Source: Aliarcobacter lanthieri
Lineage (GTDB): Bacteria; Campylobacterota; Campylobacteria; Campylobacterales; Arcobacteraceae
NCBI RefSeq assembly: GCF_013201625.1
Contig: NZ_CP053839.1
Span: forward strand, 1,488,001 to 1,552,000
Length of the DNA: 64,000 nt
Direction: 5' to 3'
The position numbers and the translations under genes were made by a program. The notes beneath the pieces are model-generated. The model saw only the letters and a list, made by a program, of their open reading frames with translations. It had not been told where the DNA came from and did not search any database. This document shows positions 8,903 to 18,487 of the stretch, in pieces. Each line of letters opens with the position of its first letter. Positions within the stretch are counted from its first letter, which is position 1.

Positions 8903-8908
8903 TATAAT
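8903..8908 (+). promoter_or_regulatory. ubiX: Candidate -10 element for the ubiX operon
   Basis: TATAAT lies 21 bases before the TTG start of ubiX, with an AGAGG ribosome-binding site at 8920-8924 between them. No clear -35 is visible, as is common for sigma-70 promoters in Campylobacterota. Confidence 0.5.
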
Positions 8909-8929
8909 TTAATTAATTTAGAGGTTTTT

Positions 8930-9484
8930 TTGAGATTAACAGTTGCAATTAGTGGGGCTAGTGGAGTAAATCTTGCTTTAAAGTTTATAAAACAAATTCC
9001 AAAAGATATAGAGCTTTTTTTAGTTTTTTCTAAAAATTCAAAAAAAGCTTTAAAATTGGAAAATGGTATAAAAATTAAAGATATTTTTAAAGATGATAAA
9101 AATATCACAATATTTAAAGATAAAAATATTGGTGCAAGTTTAGCCTCTGGATCTTTCAAAGTTGATAAAATGATTATTATTCCATGTTCACAAAACACAT
9201 TAGCTAAATGTACAGTAGGTATAGCTGATAGTTTAATAACAAGAGCTTTTAGTGTAATGTTAAAAGAAAAAAGAGAAATTATTATAGCTCCAAGAGAGCT
9301 ACCTTTTAATACAATATCGTTAAAAAATATGTTAAAACTATCAAAACTTGGAGTTACTATTGCACCACCAATTTTAGGATATTATAGTTCACAACAAAGC
9401 TTAGAAGAAATGGAAAATTTTATAATTGGTAAATGGCTTGATTTACTAAAAATTGAAAATAATTTATACAAAAGATGGAAATAA
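8930..9484 (+). CDS. ubiX: Flavin prenyltransferase UbiX
   Basis: A 184-residue flavoprotein of the UbiX/Pad1 family. The N-terminal VAISGASGVNLALKF is the FMN-binding signature, with a conserved Ser-rich CSQNTLAKC segment and the REL motif (APRELPFN). UbiX attaches dimethylallyl to FMN to make the prenylated cofactor of UbiD decarboxylases. The start is TTG at 8930, preceded by AGAGG. It leads a plus-strand run and ends 10 bases inside the next frame's first ATG. Confidence 0.92.
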   Translation: MRLTVAISGASGVNLALKFIKQIPKDIELFLVFSKNSKKALKLENGIKIKDIFKDDKNITIFKDKNIGASLASGSFKVDKMIIIPCSQNTLAKCTVGIADSLITRAFSVMLKEKREIIIAPRELPFNTISLKNMLKLSKLGVTIAPPILGYYSSQQSLEEMENFIIGKWLDLLKIENNLYKRWK

Positions 9485-9978
9485 ATATGAAAAATAAATA
9501 TGATTATATAGGTTCATATAAAAAAGCTATTTATAGTGGTACTTTTGATCCAATAACAATTGGACATTTAGATATTATAGAAAGAGCAACAAAGATTTTT
9601 GATGAAGTAATCATCAGTGTTGCAAAAAGTGAGTTAAAGAAACCTATGTTTTCTCATTCAAAAAGAGTTGAATTTGTAAAAGCGGCAACAGAACATTTAT
9701 CAAATGTTCAAGTTATTGGGTTTGATACATTGCTTGTTGATTTTGCACAAGAACTTAAAATAAATACTATTATTAGAGGTTTAAGAGCTGTTAGTGATTT
9801 TGAATTTGAACTACAAATGGGATATGCAAACTCTTCAATAAATAAAAATTTAGAAACAGTTTACTTAATGCCAACGCTTGAACATGCTTTTGTAAGTTCT
9901 ACTATAGTTAGAGAAATCATAAGATTTAAAGGAAGTTTTGAACATTTAGTTCCAAAAAGGATAATTGAATGTATGTAA
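9475..9978 (+). CDS. coaD: Phosphopantetheine adenylyltransferase CoaD
   Basis: A 167-residue nucleotidyltransferase of coenzyme A synthesis. The T/HxGH signature is YSGTFDPITIGHLDIIERA, and the C-terminal catalytic loop is VSSTIVREI. Two starts are possible: the ATG at 9475 used here, or the ATG at 9487 (MKNKYDY), which would remove the overlap with ubiX. Family proteins usually start close to the TFDP motif, so the shorter form is quite possible. The 3' end overlaps tmk by 10 bases. Confidence 0.95.
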   Translation: MEINMKNKYDYIGSYKKAIYSGTFDPITIGHLDIIERATKIFDEVIISVAKSELKKPMFSHSKRVEFVKAATEHLSNVQVIGFDTLLVDFAQELKINTIIRGLRAVSDFEFELQMGYANSSINKNLETVYLMPTLEHAFVSSTIVREIIRFKGSFEHLVPKRIIECM

Positions 9979-10538
9979 GCATAGAAGGTATTGATACAGC
10001 TGGAAAATCAACCCAATTAGAAATTTTAAGAAATAAATTTAAGAATGCAATTTTTACAAAAGAACCTGGAGGAACAGTTCTAGGAAGTAAACTTCGTCAA
10101 ATAATATTAAATGGAGAAGCAAATTCAAATATTGCTGAGATGTTTTTATTTTTAGCAGATCGTGCTGAACATACACAAGAAGTAATTATACCAAATTTAG
10201 ACAAACTTATAATTTCAGATAGATCATTTATCTCTGGGATTGCTTATGCTAAAGATGAGAATATTGAGAAATTACTTGAATTAAATCGTTTTGCAACACA
10301 AAATAATTTTCCAAACAAGATAATTTTACTTGAATTAAGTAAAGATGAATTGATTAACAGACTCTCAAAAAAAGAGAATGATAGTATAGAGAAAAGGGGT
10401 ATTGATTATCTAATGTCAATTCAAAGTAGAATGAAAGCAGTTATTAAAAGTATAAATATTGAGCATATATTTATTGATGCAGGGCAAAAAATAGAAGAAA
10501 TTGAGAAACAAATAGAGGATTTTATAAATGCAAAGTAG
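9969..10538 (+). CDS. tmk: Thymidylate kinase
   Basis: A 189-residue dTMP kinase. The P-loop is EGIDTAGKSTQ at the N-terminus, the DR motif is in ISDRSFIS, and TKEPGG is the substrate-binding segment. It phosphorylates dTMP to dTDP for DNA synthesis. It overlaps coaD by 10 bases and hisS by 11 bases, so translation is coupled through the operon. Confidence 0.96.
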   Translation: MYVSIEGIDTAGKSTQLEILRNKFKNAIFTKEPGGTVLGSKLRQIILNGEANSNIAEMFLFLADRAEHTQEVIIPNLDKLIISDRSFISGIAYAKDENIEKLLELNRFATQNNFPNKIILLELSKDELINRLSKKENDSIEKRGIDYLMSIQSRMKAVIKSINIEHIFIDAGQKIEEIEKQIEDFINAK

Positions 10539-11769
10539 CACAAAAACTATTCAAAGTTTAAGAGGAATGAAAGATATTGTAAATGAAGATAGTATTTTAT
10601 TTACATATTTTATTGAGAATGCTTCAAAAATTGCAGAAAAATATGGATTTTCATATATAGAAACTCCACTTTTAGAAGAAACCGCACTATTTAAAAGAAG
10701 TGTTGGAGAAAGTAGTGATATTGTAAATAAAGAGATGTATCAATTTATTGATAAAGGTGAAAATGATGTTTGCTTAAGACCTGAAGGAACAGCTGGAGTT
10801 GTAAGACACTTTGTAGAAAAAAAACTTGACCGTGCTGGGGGAATTTATAGATGGTTTTATTATGGAGCAATGTTTAGATATGAGCGTCCACAAAAAGGAA
10901 GATTAAGAGAATTTCACCAATTTGGTTGTGAAGTTTTTGGAGTAAATAATGTTTATGAAGATGCAAATATTATAATGTTAATAAAAGAGATTTTAGATTT
11001 TTTTGATATTGGATTTACTCTAAAATTAAACTCTTTAGGTTGTATTGAATGTATGCCAAAATATAAAGAGAATCTAATAAAACATATTTCAACATTTAAA
11101 GATAAACTTTGTGATGATTGTAATAAAAGGCTTTTAACAAATCCTATTAGAATACTTGACTGTAAAGTTGAATCTTGTCAAAAATTGCTTATTAACTCTC
11201 CTAAAATAACAAATAGTTTATGTAGCTCTTGTAATAGTGATTTTGAAAAGTTAAAAGAGATTTTAACTTTTAATAATATTTCATATGAAATTGATTCAAA
11301 TTTAGTAAGAGGTCTTGATTACTACAACAAAACAGCTTTTGAGTTTATAAGCAATGAAATAGGTTCTCAAAGTGCTATTGCTGGTGGAGGGAGATATGAT
11401 AGACTTGTGGAATTTTTAGGTGGTAAAAGTACTGCAGGAATTGGTTTTGCTATAGGAATTGAAAGATTACTTGAATTAGTTAAAATTAAAAAGCAAAAAG
11501 AAGATTTTATTTATATTGGCAGTTTAGATGAATCTTCACAAAATAAGGCTTTTGAAATAGCTATTCAAAAAAGGAAAAATACCAAAACCTATATAGAGTA
11601 TTCAAGTAGAAGTTTTGGAAAACACTTTTCAATAGCAGAGAAATTAAACTGTAATATTGTTGCACTTATTGGTGAAAATGAGTTAAAAAATAATACAATT
11701 TTTATTAAAAATTTAGATACAAAAGAAGAAAAAAATATTGCATTAGAGGAGTTTTTAGTTGAAAAATAA
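10528..11769 (+). CDS. hisS: Histidine--tRNA ligase
   Basis: A 413-residue class II aminoacyl-tRNA synthetase. Motif 2 is FRYERPQKGRLREFHQFG, the histidine-specific segment is VRGLDYYNKTAFEF, and motif 3 is GIGFAIGIERL. The paired cysteines in the insertion (GCIECM, CDDC, CQ, CSSC) are usual for bacterial HisS. A C-terminal anticodon-binding domain follows residue 330. It overlaps speA by 11 bases. Confidence 0.97.
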   Translation: MQSSTKTIQSLRGMKDIVNEDSILFTYFIENASKIAEKYGFSYIETPLLEETALFKRSVGESSDIVNKEMYQFIDKGENDVCLRPEGTAGVVRHFVEKKLDRAGGIYRWFYYGAMFRYERPQKGRLREFHQFGCEVFGVNNVYEDANIIMLIKEILDFFDIGFTLKLNSLGCIECMPKYKENLIKHISTFKDKLCDDCNKRLLTNPIRILDCKVESCQKLLINSPKITNSLCSSCNSDFEKLKEILTFNNISYEIDSNLVRGLDYYNKTAFEFISNEIGSQSAIAGGGRYDRLVEFLGGKSTAGIGFAIGIERLLELVKIKKQKEDFIYIGSLDESSQNKAFEIAIQKRKNTKTYIEYSSRSFGKHFSIAEKLNCNIVALIGENELKNNTIFIKNLDTKEEKNIALEEFLVEK

Positions 11770-13573
11770 ATATGGTATAGACATTTGGTCTGATAATAAT
11801 TTTTTTATTGAAGATGGTTTAGTAAAGGTTGATTATGATAGTAATCCATCTTTAATATCAATTGTAAAAAATGTAAGAAAACAAGGGTTTAAAGGACCTT
11901 TACTTTTAAGGTTCCCTCATATAACAAAAAAACAGATAAAAACTCTTTTTAATACCTTTAATGCAAGTATAAAAGAATATGACTATAAAGGTACTTTTAA
12001 TGCAGTATTTCCTTTAAAAGTAAATCAATTACCAAATTTTATTCACCCATTAATAAGTGCTGGTAAAAAATACAATTATGGACTTGAAGCTGGAAGTAAA
12101 GCTGAACTAATTATTGCTATGACATATAATAATATGGGAAGTCCAATTACAATCAATGGCTTTAAAGATAAAGAGATGATACATCTTTGTTTTATAGCAA
12201 AAAGTATGGGGCATCATATAACTGTAATTATTGAAGGTTTAAATGAATTAGAAATGATAGTTGAAGTTTTAAAAGAGACTAAACTAGAAGCTCCAAATGT
12301 TGGTTTAAGAGTAAGACTTCACAGTGGAGGAAGTGGTGCTTGGGCAAAAAGTGGAGGAATTGATTCTAAATTTGGACTTACATCAACAGAAATATTAGAA
12401 GCTTTTGAACTTATGCAAGACAATAATCTTGAAGATTTACTTACAATGATTCACTTTCATATAGGTTCAGCTATGAACTCTATAAAACCATTAAAAAAAG
12501 CTTTAAGAGAATCTGGACATATTTATGCAGAACTTAAAAATTTAGGAGCAAAAAATCTATCTTCAATAAATATTGGAGGTGGATTAAGTGTAGAATATAG
12601 TGCTTATGAAAGAACTAGATTTTACTCATTAAGAGAATTTGCAAGTGATGTTGTATTTACATTAAAAGAGATTGCTAGACAAAAAGGTGTTGAAGAACCA
12701 AATATTTTCACTGAATCAGGAAGATTTATAAGTGCCGCTTCAACTGTACTTATAACTCCTGTTTTAGAACTATTTTCAGCTGAATATGAGATAAGCCATC
12801 TAAAATTAAAAGAGAAAAACCCACCTTTAATTGCAGAGTTAAATGAACTATTTAAAGATATGACTAAGAAAACAGCTTATGAGTTTATGCATGATAGTAT
12901 TGATCATCTTGAGTCTTTATTAACTCTATTTGATTTAGGATATATTGATTTACAAGATAGATCAAATGCTGAAATATTAACTCATCAAATTATAAAAAAA
13001 GCTATTTCATTACTTCAAATTGATGATTATGAAGAGTTAAAAAGATTTGATAAAAATATTCAAGAAAAATATCTTTTAAATTTTTCTTTATTTCAATCTT
13101 TACCTGATTATTGGGGAATAAATCAAGAATTCCCAATTATGCCAATAACTCACCTTGATGAAAAACCAACAAGAAGTGCATCTTTATGGGATATTACTTG
13201 TGATAGTGATGGAGAAATACCTTTCGATATAAAAAAACCTCTATACTTACATGATGTAAATCTAAATAAAGAAGATTATTTTTTAGGATTCTTTAATGTT
13301 GGAGCATATCAGGATACTTTAGGAATGAAACATAATCTTTTTTCTCATCCAACAGAAGTAAATGTAGTATTTAAAGATGGAGAAGTTGCACTTGAACATA
13401 TTTTAGAATCACAAAAAATCATAGATATTTTAGAAGATATAGATTATGATACAGAAGAAATCCAAACAATTTTAAGAAGAAGTGTATCAATAGAAACTTA
13501 TGAAATTCTACAAAAATATCTAAGTGATAACAGCTATTTAAAGACTATCTGGAGTTATTATGACGACGAGTGA
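11759..13573 (+). CDS. speA: Biosynthetic arginine decarboxylase SpeA
   Basis: A 604-residue PLP-dependent fold-III decarboxylase that converts arginine to agmatine for polyamine synthesis. The PLP lysine is in NAVFPLKVNQ, the glycine-rich phosphate-binding segment is NIGGGLSVEYS, and the C-terminal active-site region is SLWDITCDSDGE. The start is TTG at 11759, within the last codons of hisS. Length is slightly short of E. coli SpeA but typical of this group. The next gene, cysE, begins 14 bases before its end. Confidence 0.95.
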   Translation: MKNKYGIDIWSDNNFFIEDGLVKVDYDSNPSLISIVKNVRKQGFKGPLLLRFPHITKKQIKTLFNTFNASIKEYDYKGTFNAVFPLKVNQLPNFIHPLISAGKKYNYGLEAGSKAELIIAMTYNNMGSPITINGFKDKEMIHLCFIAKSMGHHITVIIEGLNELEMIVEVLKETKLEAPNVGLRVRLHSGGSGAWAKSGGIDSKFGLTSTEILEAFELMQDNNLEDLLTMIHFHIGSAMNSIKPLKKALRESGHIYAELKNLGAKNLSSINIGGGLSVEYSAYERTRFYSLREFASDVVFTLKEIARQKGVEEPNIFTESGRFISAASTVLITPVLELFSAEYEISHLKLKEKNPPLIAELNELFKDMTKKTAYEFMHDSIDHLESLLTLFDLGYIDLQDRSNAEILTHQIIKKAISLLQIDDYEELKRFDKNIQEKYLLNFSLFQSLPDYWGINQEFPIMPITHLDEKPTRSASLWDITCDSDGEIPFDIKKPLYLHDVNLNKEDYFLGFFNVGAYQDTLGMKHNLFSHPTEVNVVFKDGEVALEHILESQKIIDILEDIDYDTEEIQTILRRSVSIETYEILQKYLSDNSYLKTIWSYYDDE

Positions 13574-14330
13574 AGAATCAAAAAAAGATAGTGAAAAACT
13601 ATCTTTATGGAAACAGTTAAAAGAAGATTTTTCTGTTCCAAAGTTAAATGATCCAGTTTTAGAATCAAACTTTGAGATATTTTTTAATTATCCTGGTGTT
13701 TGGGCAATAATAAATCATAGAATAGCAAATAATTTATATTATAAAGGTTTTAAAAAATTAGCAAGAGTTGTTTCTGGAATATCATCTTTTTTTACTAAAA
13801 CAGATATTCATCCAGCAGCAACTATTGGAAGAAGAGTTTTTATTGATCATGCTATAGGAGTAGTTATTGGAGCAACTGCTATAGTTGAAGATGATGTTTT
13901 AATTTATCAAGGTGTAACTTTAGGTGGAGTTAGTCTAAATAAAGGTAAACGTCATCCAACTGTTAAATCCAATGTTGTTTTAGGAAGTGGAGCAAAAGTT
14001 TTAGGAAATATTACTATTGGAGCAAACTCAAAAATAGGAGCAAACTCTGTTGTAGTTGTAGATGTACCTGAAAATTCAACTGCTGTTGGAGTTCCTGCAA
14101 GAATTATTAAAAAAGATGAAAGAAAAGATAACTCTAAAGATAAACTAGCTCACAATGAATTACCTGATATCAATAAAGAGATGTTTAAGTATCTAATAGA
14201 GAGAATTTCTATTTTAGAAAGTAATGTAAAAAATGAAAATTGTGACTGTAATATAAATGAAAAGAATGAAGTATTAGAAAAAGAGTACCAATCTTTTATT
14301 GAAACATTAAAAATTAATAAAAAAGGTTAA
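13560..14330 (+). CDS. cysE: Serine O-acetyltransferase CysE
   Basis: A 256-residue enzyme that acetylates serine for cysteine synthesis. The left-handed beta-helix hexapeptide repeats span about residues 85-185. The catalytic histidines are in FIDHAIGVVIGA and KGKRHPTV, with the GQGVTLGG-like turn YQGVTLGGVS. An extra charged C-terminal tail of about 60 residues (including ENCDCN) goes beyond the usual enzyme. It overlaps speA and is 2 bases before a TauE-type exporter, hinting at linked sulfur metabolism. Confidence 0.94.
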   Translation: MTTSEESKKDSEKLSLWKQLKEDFSVPKLNDPVLESNFEIFFNYPGVWAIINHRIANNLYYKGFKKLARVVSGISSFFTKTDIHPAATIGRRVFIDHAIGVVIGATAIVEDDVLIYQGVTLGGVSLNKGKRHPTVKSNVVLGSGAKVLGNITIGANSKIGANSVVVVDVPENSTAVGVPARIIKKDERKDNSKDKLAHNELPDINKEMFKYLIERISILESNVKNENCDCNINEKNEVLEKEYQSFIETLKINKKG

Positions 14331-14332
14331 TT

Positions 14333-15070
14333 ATGGAATTTGGGTTAATAGCTTTTGGGCTTATCACGGGTTTTACTTCTGGTTTTTTTGGTATTGGAGG
14401 AGGAAGTATATTAATCCCTATGTTATTACTTGCAAACTATGGAATGAAAGAAGCAGTTTCAATATCTATTATGCAAATGGTATTCTCTTCAATTTATGGT
14501 TCTTTTTTAAATTCAAAGAAAATTAAAGGCTTAGTAAGAGATGGTGTTATATTAGGATTAGGAGCTAGTTTAGGTGGAGCTACGAGTGGTTATTTTTTAC
14601 CAAAAGTTCCAGATATCTACCTTCAATATCTTTTTATAACTGCACTTTTATATACAATTTACACTCTATTTAGAGCACCTGCTTATTCAACTGCTCAAAA
14701 AGAAGACAAAGGTATATTTGTACTTTTAGTTATTGGTTATTTTGTTGGAATTTTAGCTATGAGTATAGGAATTGGTGGTTCATTAGTATTACTTCCTATT
14801 TTAGTTGGATTCTTAAAATATGATTTAAAAGTAGCAACTGCTTTAGGACTATTTTTCGTAATTTTTTCTTCAATTGGAGGTTTTATTTCTACTTCAATTT
14901 ATGGAAATATGTTATATTATGAAGGTGCAATAATCGGTATTGGTTCTCTTATTGGTGTATATTTTGGAATAAAGATAAAAGAGAGAACAAAAGCTACTTC
15001 ATATAAATCATTTGTTTTACTTTTAAACCTTCTTGTACTAATAGTTACAATTTATAAAACAGTGTTTTAA
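14333..15070 (+). CDS. TauE/SafE family sulfite/sulfonate exporter-like permease
   Basis: A 245-residue integral membrane protein with about eight hydrophobic segments in two halves, each containing the glycine-rich turn of the family (FFGIGGGSILIPMLL near residue 20 and SIGIGGSLVLLPILVG near residue 143). Family members export sulfite, sulfoacetate or related anions. The adjacent cysE is consistent with a sulfur role, but the substrate is not determined by the sequence. Confidence 0.88.
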   Translation: MEFGLIAFGLITGFTSGFFGIGGGSILIPMLLLANYGMKEAVSISIMQMVFSSIYGSFLNSKKIKGLVRDGVILGLGASLGGATSGYFLPKVPDIYLQYLFITALLYTIYTLFRAPAYSTAQKEDKGIFVLLVIGYFVGILAMSIGIGGSLVLLPILVGFLKYDLKVATALGLFFVIFSSIGGFISTSIYGNMLYYEGAIIGIGSLIGVYFGIKIKERTKATSYKSFVLLLNLLVLIVTIYKTVF

Positions 15071-15098
15071 TATTCCAAGGCTAAAGCCTTGAAATATT
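15069..15098 (+). terminator. Strong hairpin after the TauE-type gene
   Basis: The arms are AATATT-C-CAAGGC and GCCTTG-A-AATATT around a TAAA loop, giving 12 pairs with one mismatch, and the stop codon of the exporter forms part of the stem. The 3' flank is A/T-rich but not a clean U-tract, so it could be a terminator of the ubiX-to-exporter run or a 3'-end stabiliser. Confidence 0.5.
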
Positions 15099-15166
15099 AA
15101 GTAAATTTACAAAACTATTAACAAAACTATCCTATAATATTAGCTTTAAAATTTTAAAGGCAATAT

Positions 15167-17983
15167 ATGAGTGATACAATAAAAATTTTTAATGCAAAAG
15201 AGAATAATCTAAAAAATATAAACTTAGAAATCCCAAAAAATAAGCTTATAGTATTTACAGGACTTAGTGGAAGTGGAAAATCAACTTTAGCTTTTGATAC
15301 ACTTTATGCTGAAGGTCAAAGAAGATATATAGAGTCTTTATCTTCTTATGCAAGACAGTTCTTGGATAAAGTTGGAAAACCTGATGTTGAAAGAATAGAA
15401 GGTTTAACTCCAGCAATTGCAATTGATCAAAAAACAACATCAAAAAATCCTCGTTCAACTGTTGGAACAATTACTGAAATTTACGACTATTTTAGACTTT
15501 TATATGCAAGAGTTGGAAAACAACACTGTCATCAATGTGGAAAACCCATCTCACAAATGAGTGTTAGTGATATTATAGAACAAGTTTTATCTTTACCAGA
15601 AGATTCAAAACTTATTATTTTAGCACCACTTATCAATAGAAAAAAAGGGAGCTTTGCTGATTTACTAGAAAGCCTTAGAGGTAAAGGATATGTAAGAGCA
15701 ATAATAGATGGTGTTATGGTAAGACTTGATGAAGATATTGAGTTATCAAAAACACAAATGCATACTATTAAAGTGGTTATAGATAGAGTTACAATAAAAG
15801 ATGAAAATAAAGATAGGATTGCACAAGATGTTGAAAAAGGATTAAAAGAGAGTTTTGGAGAATTAGAAATTGAAATAGCGAATTATGAAGAATTAAGTAC
15901 ACAAAAAAGTATTCATTACTCTGAACATATGGCTTGTTTTGACTGTAAAATATCATTTGAACCACTTGAACCATTGTCATTTTCTTTTAACTCACCAAAA
16001 GGTGCTTGTAGTTCTTGTGATGGTTTAGGCATTCGTTATACTCTTGATATGAAAAAAATAATAAATGAAGATTTAGATATTGAAAATGGAGCTATAAAAA
16101 TCATTTATGGTTTTAACAAAGGTTTTTACTTTAAAATGCTTATGGCATTTTGTGAAAGTATGCAAATAAATACTAAAATTCCTTTTTGTGAGCTTGAAGA
16201 TTATCAAAAAAAAGCAATACTACATGGAAGTGCTGAAGATTTCTCATTTTTCTGGAAAAGACATAAACTTACAAGAAAATGGGAAGGTATCATAAAATTA
16301 GCTTATGATATGATAAAAGATGAAAAAGAGATGGCTGAATATATGACAGAGAAGAAGTGTGATTCATGTGGAGGAAATAGATTAAAGCCTTCTTCTCAAA
16401 GTGTTTTTGTCGCACAAAAAACTATTCCTGATTTATTAAATATACCTATTGAAGATTCACATAAATTTTTTCAAGATGAAAAAAATTTTGAGTACTTATC
16501 TGAACAAAATAAAATGATTGCAGCACCTATTTTAAAAGAGATAAGAGAAAGAATATTTTTTCTTTTTGATGTTGGTTTAGGATATATAACTTTAGGAAGA
16601 GATGCCAGAACTATAAGTGGAGGAGAAGCCCAAAGGATAAGAGTTGCTTCTCAAATTGGAAGTGGACTAACAGGAGTTATGTATGTACTTGATGAACCAT
16701 CTATTGGACTTCATGAAAGGGATACAAGTAAACTAATAAATACTTTAAGAGCATTACAACAAAAAGGTAATACAGTTATTGTTGTAGAACATGATAAAGA
16801 AACAATTCAATCAGCTGATTTCATAGTTGATATTGGTCCAAATGCAGGAAAATTTGGTGGAGAAGTAGTATTTGCTGGAACACTAAAAGAAATGAAAAAA
16901 GCAAAAACTTTAACAGCACTGTATGTAACAGAAGCAAAAAGAATAGAGTATGCTCACAACCGTCCACAAAAAGAGTTTATAGAGATCAAAAATGTAAATA
17001 TAAACAACATAAAAAATCTTGATGTGAAAATTCCTCTTAAAAATTTAGTTTCAATAACAGGAGTTAGTGGAAGTGGAAAATCATCGCTTATATTGCAGAC
17101 CCTACTTCCTGTTGCACAAGAACTTTTAAATCGTGCAAGAAAAGTTAAAAAAGTAGATGGAGTAGAAATAGAGGGACTTGAAAAATTAGATAAAGTTATC
17201 TATCTTGACCAAAGCCCAATAGGAAGAACTCCAAGAAGTAATCCTGCAACTTATACTGGACTTATGGATGAAGTAAGAGATTTATTTGCTAAAACAAAAG
17301 AGGCAAATTTAAGAGGATATAAAATCGGTCGTTTTTCATTTAATGTAAAAGGTGGAAGATGTGAAAAATGTCAAGGAGAAGGTGAAATAAAAATAGAAAT
17401 GCACTTTTTACCAGATATTATGGTTAAGTGTGATGCTTGTCATGGACAAAGATATAATGCTCAAACTTTAGAGATAATGTACAAAGGTAAAAATATATCT
17501 GATGTTCTAAATATGAGTGTTGATGAAGCTTTAGAATTTTTTATAAAAGTACCTAAACTTAAAGCGAAACTTCAAACTTTAAGTGATGTAGGACTTGGAT
17601 ATATAACTTTAGGGCAAAATGCCATCACACTATCAGGTGGAGAAGCACAAAGAATAAAGCTAAGCAAAGAATTAAGTAAAAAAGATACAGGAAATACTCT
17701 TTATGTATTAGATGAGCCTACAACTGGACTTCATTTTGCTGATGTGGACAGACTAACAAAAGTTCTTCATCATTTAGTTGATTTAGGAAATTCTGTACTT
17801 GTAATAGAACATAACCTTGATGTTATAAAAAACTCTGATTGGGTTATAGATATAGGTCCAGAAGGTGGAAGCAAAGGTGGAAAAATTGTAGATGAAGGAA
17901 CACCAGAATTTATGGCAAAAAATCATAAAAATAGTGGTTCATATACTGGTTACTATTTAGATAAAGAGATAAATCACAACTAA
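15167..17983 (+). CDS. uvrA: Excinuclease ABC subunit A
   Basis: A 938-residue UvrA, the damage-recognition ATPase of nucleotide excision repair. The two ABC modules are intact: Walker A TGLSGSGKSTLAF and TGVSGSGKSSLI, signatures ISGGEAQRIRVA and LSGGEAQRIKLS, and Walker B YVLDEPSIGLH and YVLDEPTTGLH. Zinc-module cysteines are present (CHQCG, CFDC, CSSC, CDSCGG, CEKCQGEGEI, CDACHG). It is a single gene with about 96 bases upstream for a promoter. Confidence 0.98.
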   Translation: MSDTIKIFNAKENNLKNINLEIPKNKLIVFTGLSGSGKSTLAFDTLYAEGQRRYIESLSSYARQFLDKVGKPDVERIEGLTPAIAIDQKTTSKNPRSTVGTITEIYDYFRLLYARVGKQHCHQCGKPISQMSVSDIIEQVLSLPEDSKLIILAPLINRKKGSFADLLESLRGKGYVRAIIDGVMVRLDEDIELSKTQMHTIKVVIDRVTIKDENKDRIAQDVEKGLKESFGELEIEIANYEELSTQKSIHYSEHMACFDCKISFEPLEPLSFSFNSPKGACSSCDGLGIRYTLDMKKIINEDLDIENGAIKIIYGFNKGFYFKMLMAFCESMQINTKIPFCELEDYQKKAILHGSAEDFSFFWKRHKLTRKWEGIIKLAYDMIKDEKEMAEYMTEKKCDSCGGNRLKPSSQSVFVAQKTIPDLLNIPIEDSHKFFQDEKNFEYLSEQNKMIAAPILKEIRERIFFLFDVGLGYITLGRDARTISGGEAQRIRVASQIGSGLTGVMYVLDEPSIGLHERDTSKLINTLRALQQKGNTVIVVEHDKETIQSADFIVDIGPNAGKFGGEVVFAGTLKEMKKAKTLTALYVTEAKRIEYAHNRPQKEFIEIKNVNINNIKNLDVKIPLKNLVSITGVSGSGKSSLILQTLLPVAQELLNRARKVKKVDGVEIEGLEKLDKVIYLDQSPIGRTPRSNPATYTGLMDEVRDLFAKTKEANLRGYKIGRFSFNVKGGRCEKCQGEGEIKIEMHFLPDIMVKCDACHGQRYNAQTLEIMYKGKNISDVLNMSVDEALEFFIKVPKLKAKLQTLSDVGLGYITLGQNAITLSGGEAQRIKLSKELSKKDTGNTLYVLDEPTTGLHFADVDRLTKVLHHLVDLGNSVLVIEHNLDVIKNSDWVIDIGPEGGSKGGKIVDEGTPEFMAKNHKNSGSYTGYYLDKEINHN

Positions 17984-18035
17984 AAGAGTTTAATTAACTC
18001 TTCTAGTTCATGAATATAATATTCTTGAAAGTGAT
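17979..18035 (-). pseudogene. Vestige of an EAL-domain C-terminus
   Basis: Read on the minus strand, this gap encodes IDHFQEYYIHELEELIK before a stop, in a frame different from the upstream PAS gene. It aligns with the C-terminal IDYSQGYYLHQPEELK of the GGDEF-EAL protein at 18789-20471, with about 36 of 45 nucleotides identical by hand alignment. It has no start codon or catalytic region. I infer a remnant of a duplicated EAL gene between uvrA and the PAS gene. Confidence 0.5.
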
Positions 18036-18041
18036 CTATTC

Positions 18042-18425
18042 TTAAATTTTATATAAATTTATAGCTATTTCTATCTCTTTAGAAGTTGCTTTTTTTCTAC
18101 AAGAAAGATATCCTTTTTTACCATTAGATAATAAAGTGGGATAAATTGTTGCAAAAACCCAATAAAATCCACCAGACTTCGTAGTATTTTTTACATATCC
18201 TGTCCAAATTTTATCATTTTTTATAGTATTCCATAAATCTTCAAATGCACTTTTGGGCATATCAGGATGTCTTACAATATTATGAGGTTGTCCAATTAAT
18301 TCATCAATACTATATTCAGCAACTTTACAAAAATCTTCATTTGCGAATTCTATAATTCCTTTTTCATCTGTTTGACTCACTAAGAATGCATAATCATCTA
18401 AAATGATTTCTTTTTCTTTATTCAT
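18042..18425 (-). CDS. Stand-alone PAS domain protein (CetB/Aer-like)
   Basis: A 127-residue cytoplasmic protein consisting of a single PAS domain. Key segments are KGIIEFANEDFC, the conserved YSIDELIGQPHNIVRHPDMP, and a final beta strand KKGYLSCRKKAT. This is the Aer/CetB type, often FAD-binding and involved in energy taxis or redox sensing in Campylobacterota. It has no output domain, so it would need a partner. It diverges from the XRE regulator at 18515 across mirrored operators, suggesting control by that regulator. A similar PAS domain is fused in the protein at 18789-20471. Confidence 0.88.
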   Translation of the reverse strand: MNKEKEIILDDYAFLVSQTDEKGIIEFANEDFCKVAEYSIDELIGQPHNIVRHPDMPKSAFEDLWNTIKNDKIWTGYVKNTTKSGGFYWVFATIYPTLLSNGKKGYLSCRKKATSKEIEIAINLYKI

Positions 18426-18434
18426 AATTATTCC

Positions 18435-18453
18435 TATAGAAATGATTTCTTTA
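18435..18453. promoter_or_regulatory. Operator half of mirrored pair, PAS side
   Basis: TATAGAAAT-G-ATTTCTTTA is a near-perfect 19-bp palindrome (one mismatch) ending about 10 bases from the PAS gene start. The wider 24-base block 18427-18450 is repeated inverted at 18491-18514 with one mismatch. It is a candidate binding site for the adjacent XRE protein. Confidence 0.6.
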
Positions 18454-18487
18454 GAAGATTGTATATAAGTTATTTTTAAAATACTCT

